DNA of 64,000 nucleotides. Origin: Gracilimonas sp040882225. Its GTDB lineage: Bacteria > Bacteroidota > Rhodothermia > Balneolales > Balneolaceae. The notes under the pieces were generated by a model. The model saw only the letters and a program-made list of their open reading frames with translations, did not search any database and was not told where the DNA came from. The DNA is taken from contig JBBEBR010000019.1 in NCBI GenBank assembly GCA_040882225.1, forward strand, positions 1 to 64,000. Reading direction: 5' to 3'. The translations under genes were made by a program, and so were the position numbers. This document shows positions 1 to 6,876 of the stretch, in pieces. The stretch's first letter is position 1. Each line of letters opens with the position of its first letter.

Positions 1-58
1 TTTCGCTACTTCAAGCAAATTACAATCCCCGCGCCGCTTAAACGCGGTGCCGTTAGGG
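1..58 (+). other. attC site, 3' part only
   Basis: The window opens inside an attC. The L' arm (CCGCGCCGCTTAAACGCGG region, 30-47) and R' GTTAGGG (52-58) are visible and match the 3' half of the site at 353-474 almost base for base. Recombination would occur between G52 and T53. Confidence 0.8.
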
Positions 59-352
59 CGCGTCAGGCGCATCACGTTTGAGTAAAAATCATGGGTTTAT
101 TTTGGTTGCGGTTTTTGGTCAGGTAGCCGGTTCTGCTCGTTGGTGTGGGTTGCCCTTTTTTTAGTTTCTCCCCAGAATCGGGGCGCCACGAATTCGGTTC
201 AGTTTTTTTGATCTTATAAGGCTGTGGCGCTTTGCTTTTTTCGGCATCCTGCTCCACCTTTTTCCCGTGCGCCTGCCGCCTGGTTCCAACTTTTTAGGCG
301 GGTAAATGCTGCGGTGGTTTTCAGGTTTGGGTTTTCGGTTCTACCTGCCTGG
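59..352. other. Integron cassette without a convincing gene
   Basis: This cassette lies between two attC sites. Its first bases (GTTAGGG, 52-58) complement the R'' at 353-359, so it is a complete cassette. On the + strand only an 11-codon reading frame opens (90-125). The 61-codon frame on the - strand (72-257) has a biased K/P/T composition and no recognisable family. It may be a non-coding or decayed cassette. Confidence 0.6.
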
Positions 353-474
353 CCCTAACAAAGCGTTTCAAGTCGGACGCGGACGAAGTTTTTCCGGCTT
401 GTTTGTGTGGTATTAATTTCGCTACTTCAAAGAAATTATAATCCCCGCGCCGCTTAAACGCGGTGCCGTTAGTT
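353..474 (+). other. attC site 1
   Basis: R'' is CCCTAAC (353-359) and R' is GTTAGTT (468-474). The left arm GCGTTT-c-AAG-t-CGG-a-CGCGG pairs with the right arm CCGCGCCGCTTAAACGC, leaving three unpaired bases. Such extrahelical bases set strand polarity in folded attC sites. The loop is about 60 bp. Confidence 0.88.
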
Positions 475-493
475 TGCATTAATAAAATCTATT

Positions 494-1357
494 ATGACAT
501 TATGTATTGCATGGAAAAAAGATGGCAAGGTTTGCTTTGCCTCTGATTCAAGGGCGTCTGTCAAAACATCATATTTTGACAGTTGTGTAAAAGTTATACC
601 TATTCCAATCACTATAAAACTTAAGTACACTACTGATAAGCCAACTGAAAAAATTGAGTATAACTGCGGAATTGCAGTAGCTGGTAATTCTCTTACAGCA
701 TTCTCATTAATAAGTAACATTTCACAGACTTTAAGAAGAATGTCCATATTCAATGAACATGGGGATTTTAGCATTATTCACGTTTGCGAAATCGTTAGAA
801 CATATTTCGATAAAATAAATAAAGATATAACCTTTACCCTATGCGGTAAGGGACAATTAGCTTTCTTTTTCTGTGGTTTTTGTTTAAAACTAAACAAGGT
901 GCGTTGTTTTAAATTTTCTCCAGTGCTGGAAGATGGTGTTTATGAATATAAATACGAGGAAATATTTACAGATAGTGATTCTGATAATATTCAATTTATA
1001 GGTTCTGGCTCATCTAAAGCTTTAGAGATATTTAAAAGTGAGAAAAGACCTCTTTATATACTTCGGAATCTAATAAGAAGTGGTATAGAGGGTTCCGTTG
1101 GTGGTCCAATTCAATATGGAAGAACTAATGATCACTTCTTCAATACCTTAGGAATTGTTGATTACGAAATCGACGAATCGAAAAAAACATATTATTCAAG
1201 GTTCTATCTAAACGGATTTGAGCTTCTAGATGACCCAAGAATGCTTAAAGTAGATACATTCCATATCGATATGAGCTATGCTAATCCATTCGAGGATTTA
1301 ATTACTGAGTTAAACAGGAAAGGATTTAGTGCCACTGAAAATCCAAATGCAAACTAA
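494..1357 (+). CDS. Proteasome-like Ntn-hydrolase family protein (cassette gene)
   Basis: This 287-residue cassette gene is not a standard annotated family that I can name with certainty. Its N-terminus resembles proteasome beta, HslV and Anbu subunits. Thr2 directly follows Met, an A-S-D-S-R motif places Asp about 16 residues later, and a V-K-V lysine falls about 31 residues after the Thr. This matches the T1/D17/K33 catalytic triad of HslV and proteasomes. A later I-A-V-A-G-N-S stretch fits the fold's central strands. If the match holds, removal of Met1 would expose a nucleophilic Thr, giving a self-compartmentalising peptidase or a relative. No signal peptide is seen. The stop codon (1355-1357) lies inside the R'' of attC2, as in a tightly packed cassette. 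The gene is strikingly AT-rich. Function is inferred from motif spacing only. Confidence 0.65.
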   Translation: MTLCIAWKKDGKVCFASDSRASVKTSYFDSCVKVIPIPITIKLKYTTDKPTEKIEYNCGIAVAGNSLTAFSLISNISQTLRRMSIFNEHGDFSIIHVCEIVRTYFDKINKDITFTLCGKGQLAFFFCGFCLKLNKVRCFKFSPVLEDGVYEYKYEEIFTDSDSDNIQFIGSGSSKALEIFKSEKRPLYILRNLIRSGIEGSVGGPIQYGRTNDHFFNTLGIVDYEIDESKKTYYSRFYLNGFELLDDPRMLKVDTFHIDMSYANPFEDLITELNRKGFSATENPNAN

Positions 1358-1439
1358 CAATCGTTTCAAGTCGGACTCGTTTAGGGTTCGAAACAATAAT
1401 AAAAACTCGACTCGCCGCTTAAACGCTGGGCCGTTATAA
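1352..1439 (+). other. attC site 2 (short form)
   Basis: R'' is AACTAAC (1352-1358) and R' is GTTATAA (1433-1439). The left arm TCGTTTCAAGTCGGACTCG pairs with the right arm containing CGCCGCTTAAACG. It is about 88 bp, shorter than its neighbours because the loop is reduced. The upstream gene ends inside R''. Confidence 0.87.
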
Positions 1440-1459
1440 CGCTTTCAGAATTCGAAAAA

Positions 1460-2041
1460 ATGCAAAAATTACCAAGATTGAAATATTTACTGATGATAAT
1501 TTTGTTCTTATCATTTTATAGTTGTAAGTCATCAACGGGTCCTGATGAAGCTCCTCTTAATAGTTTTCAGGCATTGATTAATGGCGTTCCTTTATCTTTT
1601 ATTGTTGATGCGGCAGTTATCCCAAAAGATGGGAGTGCTACAATAGGTGGTACTTATTGTGTAGCAAGCAGATTCCCTCGGAATTTGCACATTGCAATTT
1701 CACTTCCAAAATTTGATAAAGGGAACTATAATATACCTAAAGAACCTTACAGAGGAGAGCCTTCAGTATTTATTGCTGATAGCGATGGTGATGGCATAAC
1801 GGGAACTTACAGACCAATTACAGATGAAGGTACAACTTTAGTTGTAGAGAATTACAATTCAAAGACAGGAAGACTTCGAGCAATATTGAATGGGGAATTC
1901 GAAATAGAACAGAGTTCAAACGAAGAATACCGGTATTTTCCTGATACAATATATGTTGATAAAGGAATAATAGATATTACACTTATTCCTACTGACGATT
2001 TTGAACCTATCTGGGAGTATCCTTGTGCAATCGCGTTATAA
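1460..2041 (+). CDS. Predicted lipoprotein of unknown function (cassette gene)
   Basis: This 193-residue protein has a basic start (MQKLPRLK), a hydrophobic stretch at residues 9-20 and a lipobox ending in F-Y-S-C at residue 22. It should therefore be exported, cut before Cys22 and lipidated. The next residues (KSSTGPDE) are a polar tether. The mature part is beta-rich and contains a D-S-D-G-D-G-I motif (about residues 112-118) that could bind calcium, but I do not recognise a family. The stop codon overlaps the R'' of attC3, so gene and cassette end together. No partner gene shares the cassette. Cell-surface or periplasmic location is inferred from the signal alone. Confidence 0.72.
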   Translation: MQKLPRLKYLLMIILFLSFYSCKSSTGPDEAPLNSFQALINGVPLSFIVDAAVIPKDGSATIGGTYCVASRFPRNLHIAISLPKFDKGNYNIPKEPYRGEPSVFIADSDGDGITGTYRPITDEGTTLVVENYNSKTGRLRAILNGEFEIEQSSNEEYRYFPDTIYVDKGIIDITLIPTDDFEPIWEYPCAIAL

Positions 2042-2158
2042 CAATGCGTTTTAAATCGGACGCGGATGGGGTGCGATCGAACTTGTTTCTAAGAATTTAA
2101 TTTTGCTACTTCAACTAAATCTTAATCCCCGCGCCGTTTAAACGCTGGGTCGTTATGT
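2036..2158 (+). other. attC site 3
   Basis: R'' is TTATAAC (2036-2042), complementary over 10 bp (2033-2042) to the start of its own cassette at 1433. R' is GTTATGT (2152-2158). The arms match attC1 and attC4 closely: left CGTTTTAAATCGGACGCGG, right CGCGCCGTTTAAACG. Confidence 0.88.
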
Positions 2159-2166
2159 GCTAAAAT

Positions 2167-3183
2167 ATGCGAAATAAAAAATTACTTTTATTCATAATAG
2201 CAATGGTTACTATAAACACTTCAACCGTTGCTCAAGAAAATTCTGAACGTAATAGGTATAAGTTTTATGGGTTAAGTATTGTAACCGAAAATGATTTTTT
2301 TTATCCACCAGGAAACAATGATGACAATTATACTGGCCACTTTAAGTTTGAGTTTTTAATTGATGACAATAAAATTGAAAACAGTTACTATAGCTTATAT
2401 TTAAATGCATTAGCATATACCCCACCAAGAGAGGCATTTTTAGTAAGAGAGGTAGTTGAAGAGTTTCGACCATATTCATCTATTCTAGAGGTTGGTTTAA
2501 TGAAAACTTTATGGTACGGAGATGGGTCTGACCAATTTTTCAAAAATAATATTTCCTATAGCGGAGATATATCAATTGGTTTATTTGGAGATGATCTTGT
2601 GGGTCGAGGTCAGAACTTTATTCATACATATATAACAGTAAAAAGTGATTCGGTTCTAGGGTGGCCCAATCAAATTGGCGATCCGGGAAAATTATCAGTG
2701 AACCTCAGGCTTAGCTCAATAAAACAAATTGCAAATTTCGAACCTATAACATTAGCCGCAAAAGTTGATCTTAATGCTGGTTTATTTATGAATTATCTTG
2801 AAATTGGATCAATAATTGGGAATGTACCATTATCTGGAATTCATCATACTGTAAGTATTCGAGCACTAATACGAGAAAAAAGAAAGTTTAAAATTTATAT
2901 GGAAACCTATCCGTCACTCCGTTTTGTTTTTCAAAACAGTGCATTAACAGGGTACCCATTCAATGATAACAGTCCATATACGATAAGTCCTAAAGATATA
3001 AACCGAGTGATACCCAATATTTCACATATGTGGGTTTTACAAATACCATATAAAAGAAATAGTTACTTAGACAATACCAGATACGCTAATCTGGTATATA
3101 AAATAAACTATCGCGGTAAAGAATTTTCATTAGGTGAACCTTATCACATGTATGGAACTTTGTCTTTACAGTTATTCTGGTAA
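2167..3183 (+). CDS. LpxR-like lipid A deacylase family outer-membrane protein (DUF2219 type)
   Basis: This 338-residue protein has a signal peptide (residues 1-22, ending V-A-Q). The mature N-terminus carries E-N-D-F-F and, shortly after, D-D-N-Y-T-G-H. This resembles the E-N-D-x-F...D-x-x-Y-T-N-G signature of LpxR, the calcium-dependent outer-membrane enzyme that removes 3'-acyloxyacyl chains from lipid A. Further family marks are a G-x-x-x-Q-N-x-x-H stretch (Q-N-F-I-H-T) with a candidate catalytic His, G-W-x-N-Q-I, and a C-terminal strand ending in Phe-Trp, as expected for a 12-strand barrel. Activity on lipid A is inferred, because T-G-H replaces the usual T-N-G. It is the sole gene of its cassette, an unusual cargo that could alter LPS and immune or phage recognition. 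Confidence 0.72.
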   Translation: MRNKKLLLFIIAMVTINTSTVAQENSERNRYKFYGLSIVTENDFFYPPGNNDDNYTGHFKFEFLIDDNKIENSYYSLYLNALAYTPPREAFLVREVVEEFRPYSSILEVGLMKTLWYGDGSDQFFKNNISYSGDISIGLFGDDLVGRGQNFIHTYITVKSDSVLGWPNQIGDPGKLSVNLRLSSIKQIANFEPITLAAKVDLNAGLFMNYLEIGSIIGNVPLSGIHHTVSIRALIREKRKFKIYMETYPSLRFVFQNSALTGYPFNDNSPYTISPKDINRVIPNISHMWVLQIPYKRNSYLDNTRYANLVYKINYRGKEFSLGEPYHMYGTLSLQLFW

Positions 3184-3247
3184 ATCTGACAATTGAAGAA
3201 ATTTTGGCTGGCTTTTATTTAAGATGGCTTGTTTAACATAGGCGGCT

Positions 3248-3369
3248 ACATAACAATGCGTTTTAAATCGGACGCGGACGGGGTTCGGCAAACTTGTTTG
3301 TCAGGAATTAATTTCGCTACTTCAAAGAAATCATAATCCCCGCGCCGTTTAAACGCTGGGTCGTTATGT
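3248..3369 (+). other. attC site 4
   Basis: R'' is ACATAAC (3248-3254), complementary over 7 bp to the cassette start at 2152. R' is GTTATGT (3363-3369). It is nearly identical to attC3, with left arm GCGTTTTAAATCGGACGCGG and right arm CCGCGCCGTTTAAACGC. Confidence 0.88.
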
Positions 3370-3397
3370 GGCTTACATTCAACCAAACTTATTAGTT

Positions 3398-3541
3398 ATG
3401 CCAAGAATAGATTTTGGATACTTTAAACAAGATGAACCTCCTTCTCCATCATATATTGAAATTATTTTAGCCGACTTTTCTCATGGGAGAAATGGGGCGC
3501 CTTTACTCTCTTCAAAATTGTACTCTAAATCTGAAGATTAA
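3398..3541 (+). CDS. Small hypothetical ORF, possibly a truncated gene
   Basis: A 47-codon frame opens 28 bp after the attC4 R' with ATG at 3398 and ends at TAA 3539-3541. It begins M-P-R-I-D-F-G-Y-F and contains no signal or membrane segment. I do not recognise it. Its position is where a cassette gene normally starts, and no attC follows it directly, so it may be the 5' remnant of a cassette whose 3' part and attC were lost. The 174 bp between it and the Crp-like gene at 3716 show no clear attC arms, although a CGTATAAC at 3629-3636 resembles an R''. Confidence 0.4.
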   Translation: MPRIDFGYFKQDEPPSPSYIEIILADFSHGRNGAPLLSSKLYSKSED

Positions 3542-3715
3542 CCGATCCTAAAAGATTAATTTTTGATTCAGAGCGGATGGTGTATGGAGGCTTCCGGTCG
3601 TTCGTTCAATCACCCAGTCAGAACACCGTATAACAAAAGCACAAAACCAGTTGCCTATTTAGTATGTTTAATAAACCAATAGAACAACCTATAAACACCC
3701 CAGAAATTAAAGAAA

Positions 3716-4297
3716 ATGGAAAATTATCTCTTTGATTTCATTGAGCAGTATATGCCGCTTTTGGAAGAAGAAAAGAAAGCAATAATTGATATGAATATCT
3801 TCCGCAGTTTCAAAAAGGGAACTGTATTATTAAAGGAAGGTGATATAATAAAGAGTTGGTACTTTGTTATTAAGGGTTGTTTGCGCTCCTATTATATTAT
3901 TGACAGTGAAGAGAAAACCACAGCATTTTGCACTGAATATGAATCACTGACACCAGTTTCTGGTGCCGATACATACAGAGCTGCACATTATGTGTCCTGT
4001 GTAGAGGATTCGATAGTAACGGTTGGGAATCCGGAAATGGGAAAAGAAACGATTGAAAAATTCCCCCGATTTGAGAAACTTTGTCTAATTATATCAGAAC
4101 AATTATTGGCGAATAATCTATCTTCTTTTGCTGATTTTAAAAATTCTAGTCCTGAGCAACGCTATTTAAATCTGCTAAAAACCAGACCCAATCTATTGCA
4201 AAGAGTCCCTCATCATCAAATTGCCAGTTTTCTCGGAATCCAACCTCAGTCATTAAGCCGCATTCGTAAAAGATTAGCCCAAAAAGGCAATGTGTAA
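3716..4297 (+). CDS. Crp/Fnr-family transcriptional regulator
   Basis: This 193-residue protein has an N-terminal cyclic-nucleotide-binding-type beta-roll (about residues 15-120, with K-G-T-V-L-L-K-E-G-D and a V-I-K-G-C-L-R turn). A dimer helix and a C-terminal helix-turn-helix follow (about 165-188, H-Q-I-A-S-F-L-G-I-Q-P-Q-S-L-S-R). The recognition helix has Gln178 where FNR has its TTGA-reading Glu209, so its operator should differ from the boxes in the 9-20 kb regulon. There are no Fe-S cysteines at the N-terminus. A terminator follows the stop codon at once, and the next gene encodes a small membrane protein behind a TGTCATT inverted repeat. The pair probably forms a regulator-target unit. 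It sits between attC4 and attC5 and so is probably cassette cargo. Confidence 0.85.
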   Translation: MENYLFDFIEQYMPLLEEEKKAIIDMNIFRSFKKGTVLLKEGDIIKSWYFVIKGCLRSYYIIDSEEKTTAFCTEYESLTPVSGADTYRAAHYVSCVEDSIVTVGNPEMGKETIEKFPRFEKLCLIISEQLLANNLSSFADFKNSSPEQRYLNLLKTRPNLLQRVPHHQIASFLGIQPQSLSRIRKRLAQKGNV

Positions 4298-4346
4298 GCT
4301 ACGGCAAATTTATCAAGTAATTAATTTTGTCGTAGCCTCTTTTTTA
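4298..4346 (+). terminator. Rho-independent terminator after the Crp-like gene
   Basis: GCTACG (4298-4303) pairs with CGTAGC (4331-4336). Inner CAAATT and AATTTTG segments extend the stem, and a CTCTTTTTT tract follows. It starts directly after the stop codon. Confidence 0.7.
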
Positions 4347-4389
4347 ACTTAAGTGAATGAACGAAAAGTGTGAACCTGTGTATATTTAC

Positions 4390-4414
4390 TGTCATTTAAA
4401 AACTTCTAATGACA
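4390..4414 (+). promoter_or_regulatory. Candidate operator, inverted repeat TGTCATT-N11-AATGACA
   Basis: Perfect 7-bp arms (4390-4396 and 4408-4414) lie 16 bp before the start of the DUF6326 gene and downstream of the Crp-like gene's terminator. Crp-family dimers bind such two-fold sites, so the neighbouring regulator is the natural candidate (inference). Confidence 0.45.
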
Positions 4415-4430
4415 AACATAGGTTAATAAA

Positions 4431-4841
4431 ATGCAAGTTAGTCAGCATGGTACAGACAGAAGAATAATAATTTCAATAATTTGGATATTTTACCTTTTAA
4501 ACATTCTTTACGCAGATGTTCTAAATCTTATGGGTGGGGAAGCGCCTTCCGCTGAAGCAGCAGAGCTAATAGAAACACTAGTATCTCCTGCAATGTTGCT
4601 AGTTTCAGCCATCTTTTTAGAAACAGCAATGGTTATGATCATTTTGTCCCGAGTGTTAAAATATGCTATCAATCGTTGGATGAACATAGTAGTAGCTCTA
4701 TTACATACTTTAGGTGTGGTTGCATCTCTTTTTGTTGGCACTCCAACAATTTTCTATACTTTCTTTGTGGTTGTAGAGGTTTCCGCGTTATTATTTATAG
4801 TCTGGTATGTATGGACATGGGAGGAACTTCAGAAAGGGTAG
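4431..4841 (+). CDS. DUF6326 family small membrane protein
   Basis: This 136-residue protein has four hydrophobic segments (about residues 12-30, 52-72, 82-102 and 106-127) and short polar ends (M-Q-V-S-Q-H-G-T-D-R-R and W-E-E-L-Q-K-G). The early pattern I-W-I-F-Y-L-L-N-x-L-Y-A-D-V matches DUF6326 membrane proteins, which are common in Bacteroidota and have no known function. It has its own candidate operator at 4390-4414 and lies in the same cassette interval as the Crp-like regulator. The following attC5 is about 130 bp downstream. Confidence 0.78.
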   Translation: MQVSQHGTDRRIIISIIWIFYLLNILYADVLNLMGGEAPSAEAAELIETLVSPAMLLVSAIFLETAMVMIILSRVLKYAINRWMNIVVALLHTLGVVASLFVGTPTIFYTFFVVVEVSALLFIVWYVWTWEELQKG

Positions 4842-4972
4842 TGTTCAGTAGAAATGAATAACTTTTGAGGTGAACTTAAAAAGTAAATGATTAATCGAAA
4901 TAAATTGCGCATGTATAGTTGTCAAAGTTCTTATGTACAAACCGTTACATTAGAATAAATTCAGGCCCCGTC

Positions 4973-5103
4973 TTATAACCCGCGCATTAAGTGGGACGTG
5001 CCTCGCCGTTGGCTGCCAGTTTCAATTTTATCAGTTTCTGTAGTACATTTTAAAACAAATTCAGCGCTATTTTGCACGCCCCTTATGCGCAATGTCGTTA
5101 TGT
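4973..5103 (+). other. attC site 5 (divergent arms)
   Basis: R'' is TTATAAC (4973-4979) and R' is GTTATGT (5097-5103). Left arm GCGCAT-t-AAG-t-GGG-a-CGTGC pairs with right arm GCACGCCCCTTATGCGC, showing the same three unpaired positions as attC1 although the sequence differs. Its R'' does not complement the start of the preceding cassette at 3363 beyond GTTAT, so a cassette boundary may have been lost in between. Confidence 0.82.
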
Positions 5104-5163
5104 TTCTCATTTACTTTCCTTCTCATTTTTGTCATTTATACATCTTTACTCATCAAAATTTCA

Positions 5164-5194
5164 TTTGACAATGTTCGCATATATGCTAACTTTA
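5164..5194 (+). promoter_or_regulatory. Cassette-borne promoter and operator of the HigBA-like pair
   Basis: TTTGACA (from 5164) and TAACTTTA (5187-5194) are spaced like Bacteroidota -33 TTTG and -7 TAnnTTTG elements. A palindrome, GCATATATGC (5177-5186), lies between them and is a likely autorepression operator. The -7 element ends only 4 bp before the toxin ATG at 5199, so the transcript would be leaderless or nearly so. Confidence 0.5.
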
Positions 5195-5198
5195 GAAT

Positions 5199-5519
5199 AT
5201 GCGCGTTATTAAATTTTACCGAACAGAAATCGGAAATTGCCCGGTGGAAGAGTTCTTGCAAAGTCTTTCCGATAAGCAATCCAAGAAAGTTGCCTGGACT
5301 TTGCGAGTAGTTCGTGATTTAGAACAGGTTCCCACTCAATATTTGAAGAAGCTCAAAAGCACCGATGATATTTGGGAAGTCCGGGCAACTCTTGGAAACA
5401 ATACATTTCGATTATTGGGCTTTTTTGACGGTCCAAAACTGATTGTATTAACCAGTGGGTTTGCCAAGAAAACAAACAAGGTTCCAAAACAGGAAATTGA
5501 AACGGCCGAAAAACAATGA
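5199..5519 (+). CDS. HigB/RelE-type toxin (phage Gp49-like family)
   Basis: This 106-residue basic protein has the Gp49/HigB-like pattern: R-V-I-K-F-Y-R-T at the start, K-K-V-A-W-T-L-R-V-V-R-D-L, then L-K-K-L-K-S-T-D-D-I-W-E-V-R and a strand with F-R-L-L-G-F-F-D-G. It ends in a lysine-rich F-A-K-K-T-N-K-V-P-K stretch typical of this ribosome-dependent mRNase superfamily. It overlaps the antitoxin start by 4 bp (ATGA) in the toxin-first order characteristic of HigBA. It is an integron cassette gene with its own promoter, which fits its likely role of penalising loss of the cassette region. Confidence 0.85.
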   Translation: MRVIKFYRTEIGNCPVEEFLQSLSDKQSKKVAWTLRVVRDLEQVPTQYLKKLKSTDDIWEVRATLGNNTFRLLGFFDGPKLIVLTSGFAKKTNKVPKQEIETAEKQ

Positions 5520-5797
5520 GTAAAGATGATTTAGAAATTTTTATCGATCAAAAGAAAGCAGAAAGCCCGGAGTTTGCCGAGAATTTTGAGGAAGGATATC
5601 TGAATTTTAAAATTGGGGTGATTCTTCGTCAGGCTCGGGAAAATATGGGGGCAACTCAGGCTGATGTTGCTGAAAAGCTGAATACTACAAAATCAGTCAT
5701 TTCCCGAATGGAAAACCATGCTGAAGATATTAAGCTTTCTACGCTTACCAAATATGCTAAAGCGTTAGGTAAGAAAGTAAAGCTCGAAATCCAGTAA
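5516..5797 (+). CDS. HigA-like XRE-family antitoxin
   Basis: This 93-residue protein has a C-terminal XRE helix-turn-helix (about residues 40-90). The marks are L-R-Q-A-R-E-N-M-G-A-T-Q-A-D-V-A-E-K-L, then T-T-K-S-V-I-S-R-M-E-N as recognition helix, and Y-A-K-A-L-G-K-K-V. The acidic N-terminal half (D-L-E-I-F-I-D-Q) would contact the toxin. It starts within the last codons of the toxin gene (ATGA overlap), so the two are translationally coupled. It should neutralise the upstream HigB-like toxin and repress the promoter at 5164-5194. attC6 begins 7 bp after the stop codon. Confidence 0.87.
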   Translation: MSKDDLEIFIDQKKAESPEFAENFEEGYLNFKIGVILRQARENMGATQADVAEKLNTTKSVISRMENHAEDIKLSTLTKYAKALGKKVKLEIQ

Positions 5798-5803
5798 ATC
5801 AAA

Positions 5804-5966
5804 ACATAACAAGCGCATCAACTGGGGACGCGGACGTGGCTTCGATTTCCAAAGTTGTTCGTTTTGAAATTTTAGCCCGTTAGTTAATTCATCCCAAAGG
5901 GATGCCTGCGGCATAATCCCCGCGCGCCCGCCTGTCCCTTTGGGATTATGCGAAGGCCCGTTAGCT
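5804..5966 (+). other. attC site 6 (long form)
   Basis: R'' is ACATAAC (5804-5810), complementary over 9 bp (with 5802-5803) to its cassette start at 5097. R' is GTTAGCT (5960-5966). It is long (163 bp), with internal complementary pieces CATCCCAAAGGGATG and CATAATCCC / GGGATTATG. An internal GCCCGTTAGTT at 5872-5882 looks like a second, older R'. It is almost identical to attC7. Confidence 0.8.
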
Positions 5967-6046
5967 TCCTCAAAATAAAAAATCGATACGATAAATTGTC
6001 TTAAATTCAGTACATTAAGTAAAGCAATAATTTAAGGTTTATTTTC

Positions 6047-6328
6047 ATGTCTCATATTCAACTTGACCAAGACATTCGGTCACTTTCTGACTTTCGAGCT
6101 AACGCAGCATCTTTTATTGAAAGGGTGAAATCAAAACGGCGTCCTCTCATTCTTACACAACATGGCAAAAGTTCTGCTGTACTAATTGATGTAGAAGATT
6201 ATCAAAAAATGATTGATAAGATTCAGTTATTGGGAGAATTAGCTACTGCCCGAAAGGAATTGGATAATGGAGAAGGGATTAGCCATGATACATTCATGGA
6301 CGAGCTGAGATCGCAATATTCATCATGA
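6047..6328 (+). CDS. Phd/YefM-family antitoxin
   Basis: This 93-residue protein has the Phd/YefM fold pattern: L-S-D-F-R-A-N-A-A-S-F-I-E-R-V near the N-terminus, then R-P-L-I-L-T-Q-H-G-K-S-S-A-V-L-I-D-V-E-D-Y-Q-K-M. An acidic C-terminal tail would wrap the toxin. These proteins bind operator DNA through the N-terminal half and neutralise a RelE/ParE or Doc partner. The stop overlaps the next gene by 4 bp (ATGA), so the pair is coupled. A CTTAA...TTAAG inverted repeat (about 6001-6019) upstream is a candidate operator. It is cassette cargo between attC6 and attC7. Confidence 0.88.
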   Translation: MSHIQLDQDIRSLSDFRANAASFIERVKSKRRPLILTQHGKSSAVLIDVEDYQKMIDKIQLLGELATARKELDNGEGISHDTFMDELRSQYSS

Positions 6329-6618
6329 AAGTTTTTTGGTCGCTAACGGCAAAAAACAAAATCAAAGAAATTTTAGATTATATCAGTGAGAAGGATCCGG
6401 ATGCTGCATTAGCACTTATTGATATGTTCAAAGATAAAGTCGAAAAATTGAAGCAAAATCCAGAATCAGGCAGGGTTTTACCAGAAACAAATCATGACAA
6501 AATTCGGGAAATAGTTGTTCACAAAAATTATGGAATAATTTATGAGATTAATCCCGATATAATTAAAATTTTAACAGTTCGGCATTTCCGGCAAGATGTT
6601 TCTGCTTCTAAACTTTAG
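6325..6618 (+). CDS. ParE/RelE-superfamily toxin
   Basis: This 97-residue protein has the ParE/RelE pattern: W-S-L-T-A-K-N-K-I-K-E-I-L-D-Y-I at the start, an A-L-x-L-I-D-M-F-K-D-K-V-E-K-L helix, N-P-E-S-G-R-V-L-P-E as the typical ParE turn, I-R-E-I-V-V-H-K-N-Y-G-I-I-Y-E-I and a final V-R-H-F-R-Q strand. The P-x-x-G-R turn and R-H-x-R-Q end favour ParE-like over RelE-like, but sequence alone does not separate gyrase poisons from mRNases. It is coupled to the Phd-like antitoxin by a 4-bp overlap and is followed closely by attC7. Confidence 0.87.
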   Translation: MKVFWSLTAKNKIKEILDYISEKDPDAALALIDMFKDKVEKLKQNPESGRVLPETNHDKIREIVVHKNYGIIYEINPDIIKILTVRHFRQDVSASKL

Positions 6619-6629
6619 TAGTTCCGGCC

Positions 6630-6790
6630 GGCTAACAAGCACATCAATTGGGGACGCGGACGTGGCTTCGATTTCCAAAGTTGTTCGTTTTGAAATTTTA
6701 GCCCGTTAGTTAATTCATCCCAAAGGGATGCCTGCGGCATAATCCCCGCGCCCGCCTGTCCCTTTGGGATTATGCGAAGGGTCGTTAGGC
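6630..6790 (+). other. attC site 7 (near-copy of attC6)
   Basis: R'' is GGCTAAC (6630-6636) and R' is GTTAGGC (6784-6790). The 150 bp between them match attC6 with only a few substitutions and a 2-bp difference in the GCGC run. Repeated near-identical attC sites are normal for cassettes assembled in one host lineage. Confidence 0.82.
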
Positions 6791-6876
6791 TACCTTACAC
6801 ATTTAACAACAATCGTCATTTCTTGCCGTTGTATTTGTAGCACATTTGAACTACATTAAACAAAAAATTTATTATC

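Noticed and set aside
72..257. 61-codon reading frame on the minus strand in the first cassette
   Set aside because: Biased composition, opposite to cassette direction and no family resemblance.
469..774. 101-codon minus-strand frame overlapping the Ntn-hydrolase gene
   Set aside because: Shadow of the + strand gene, which has clear motifs and fits the cassette.
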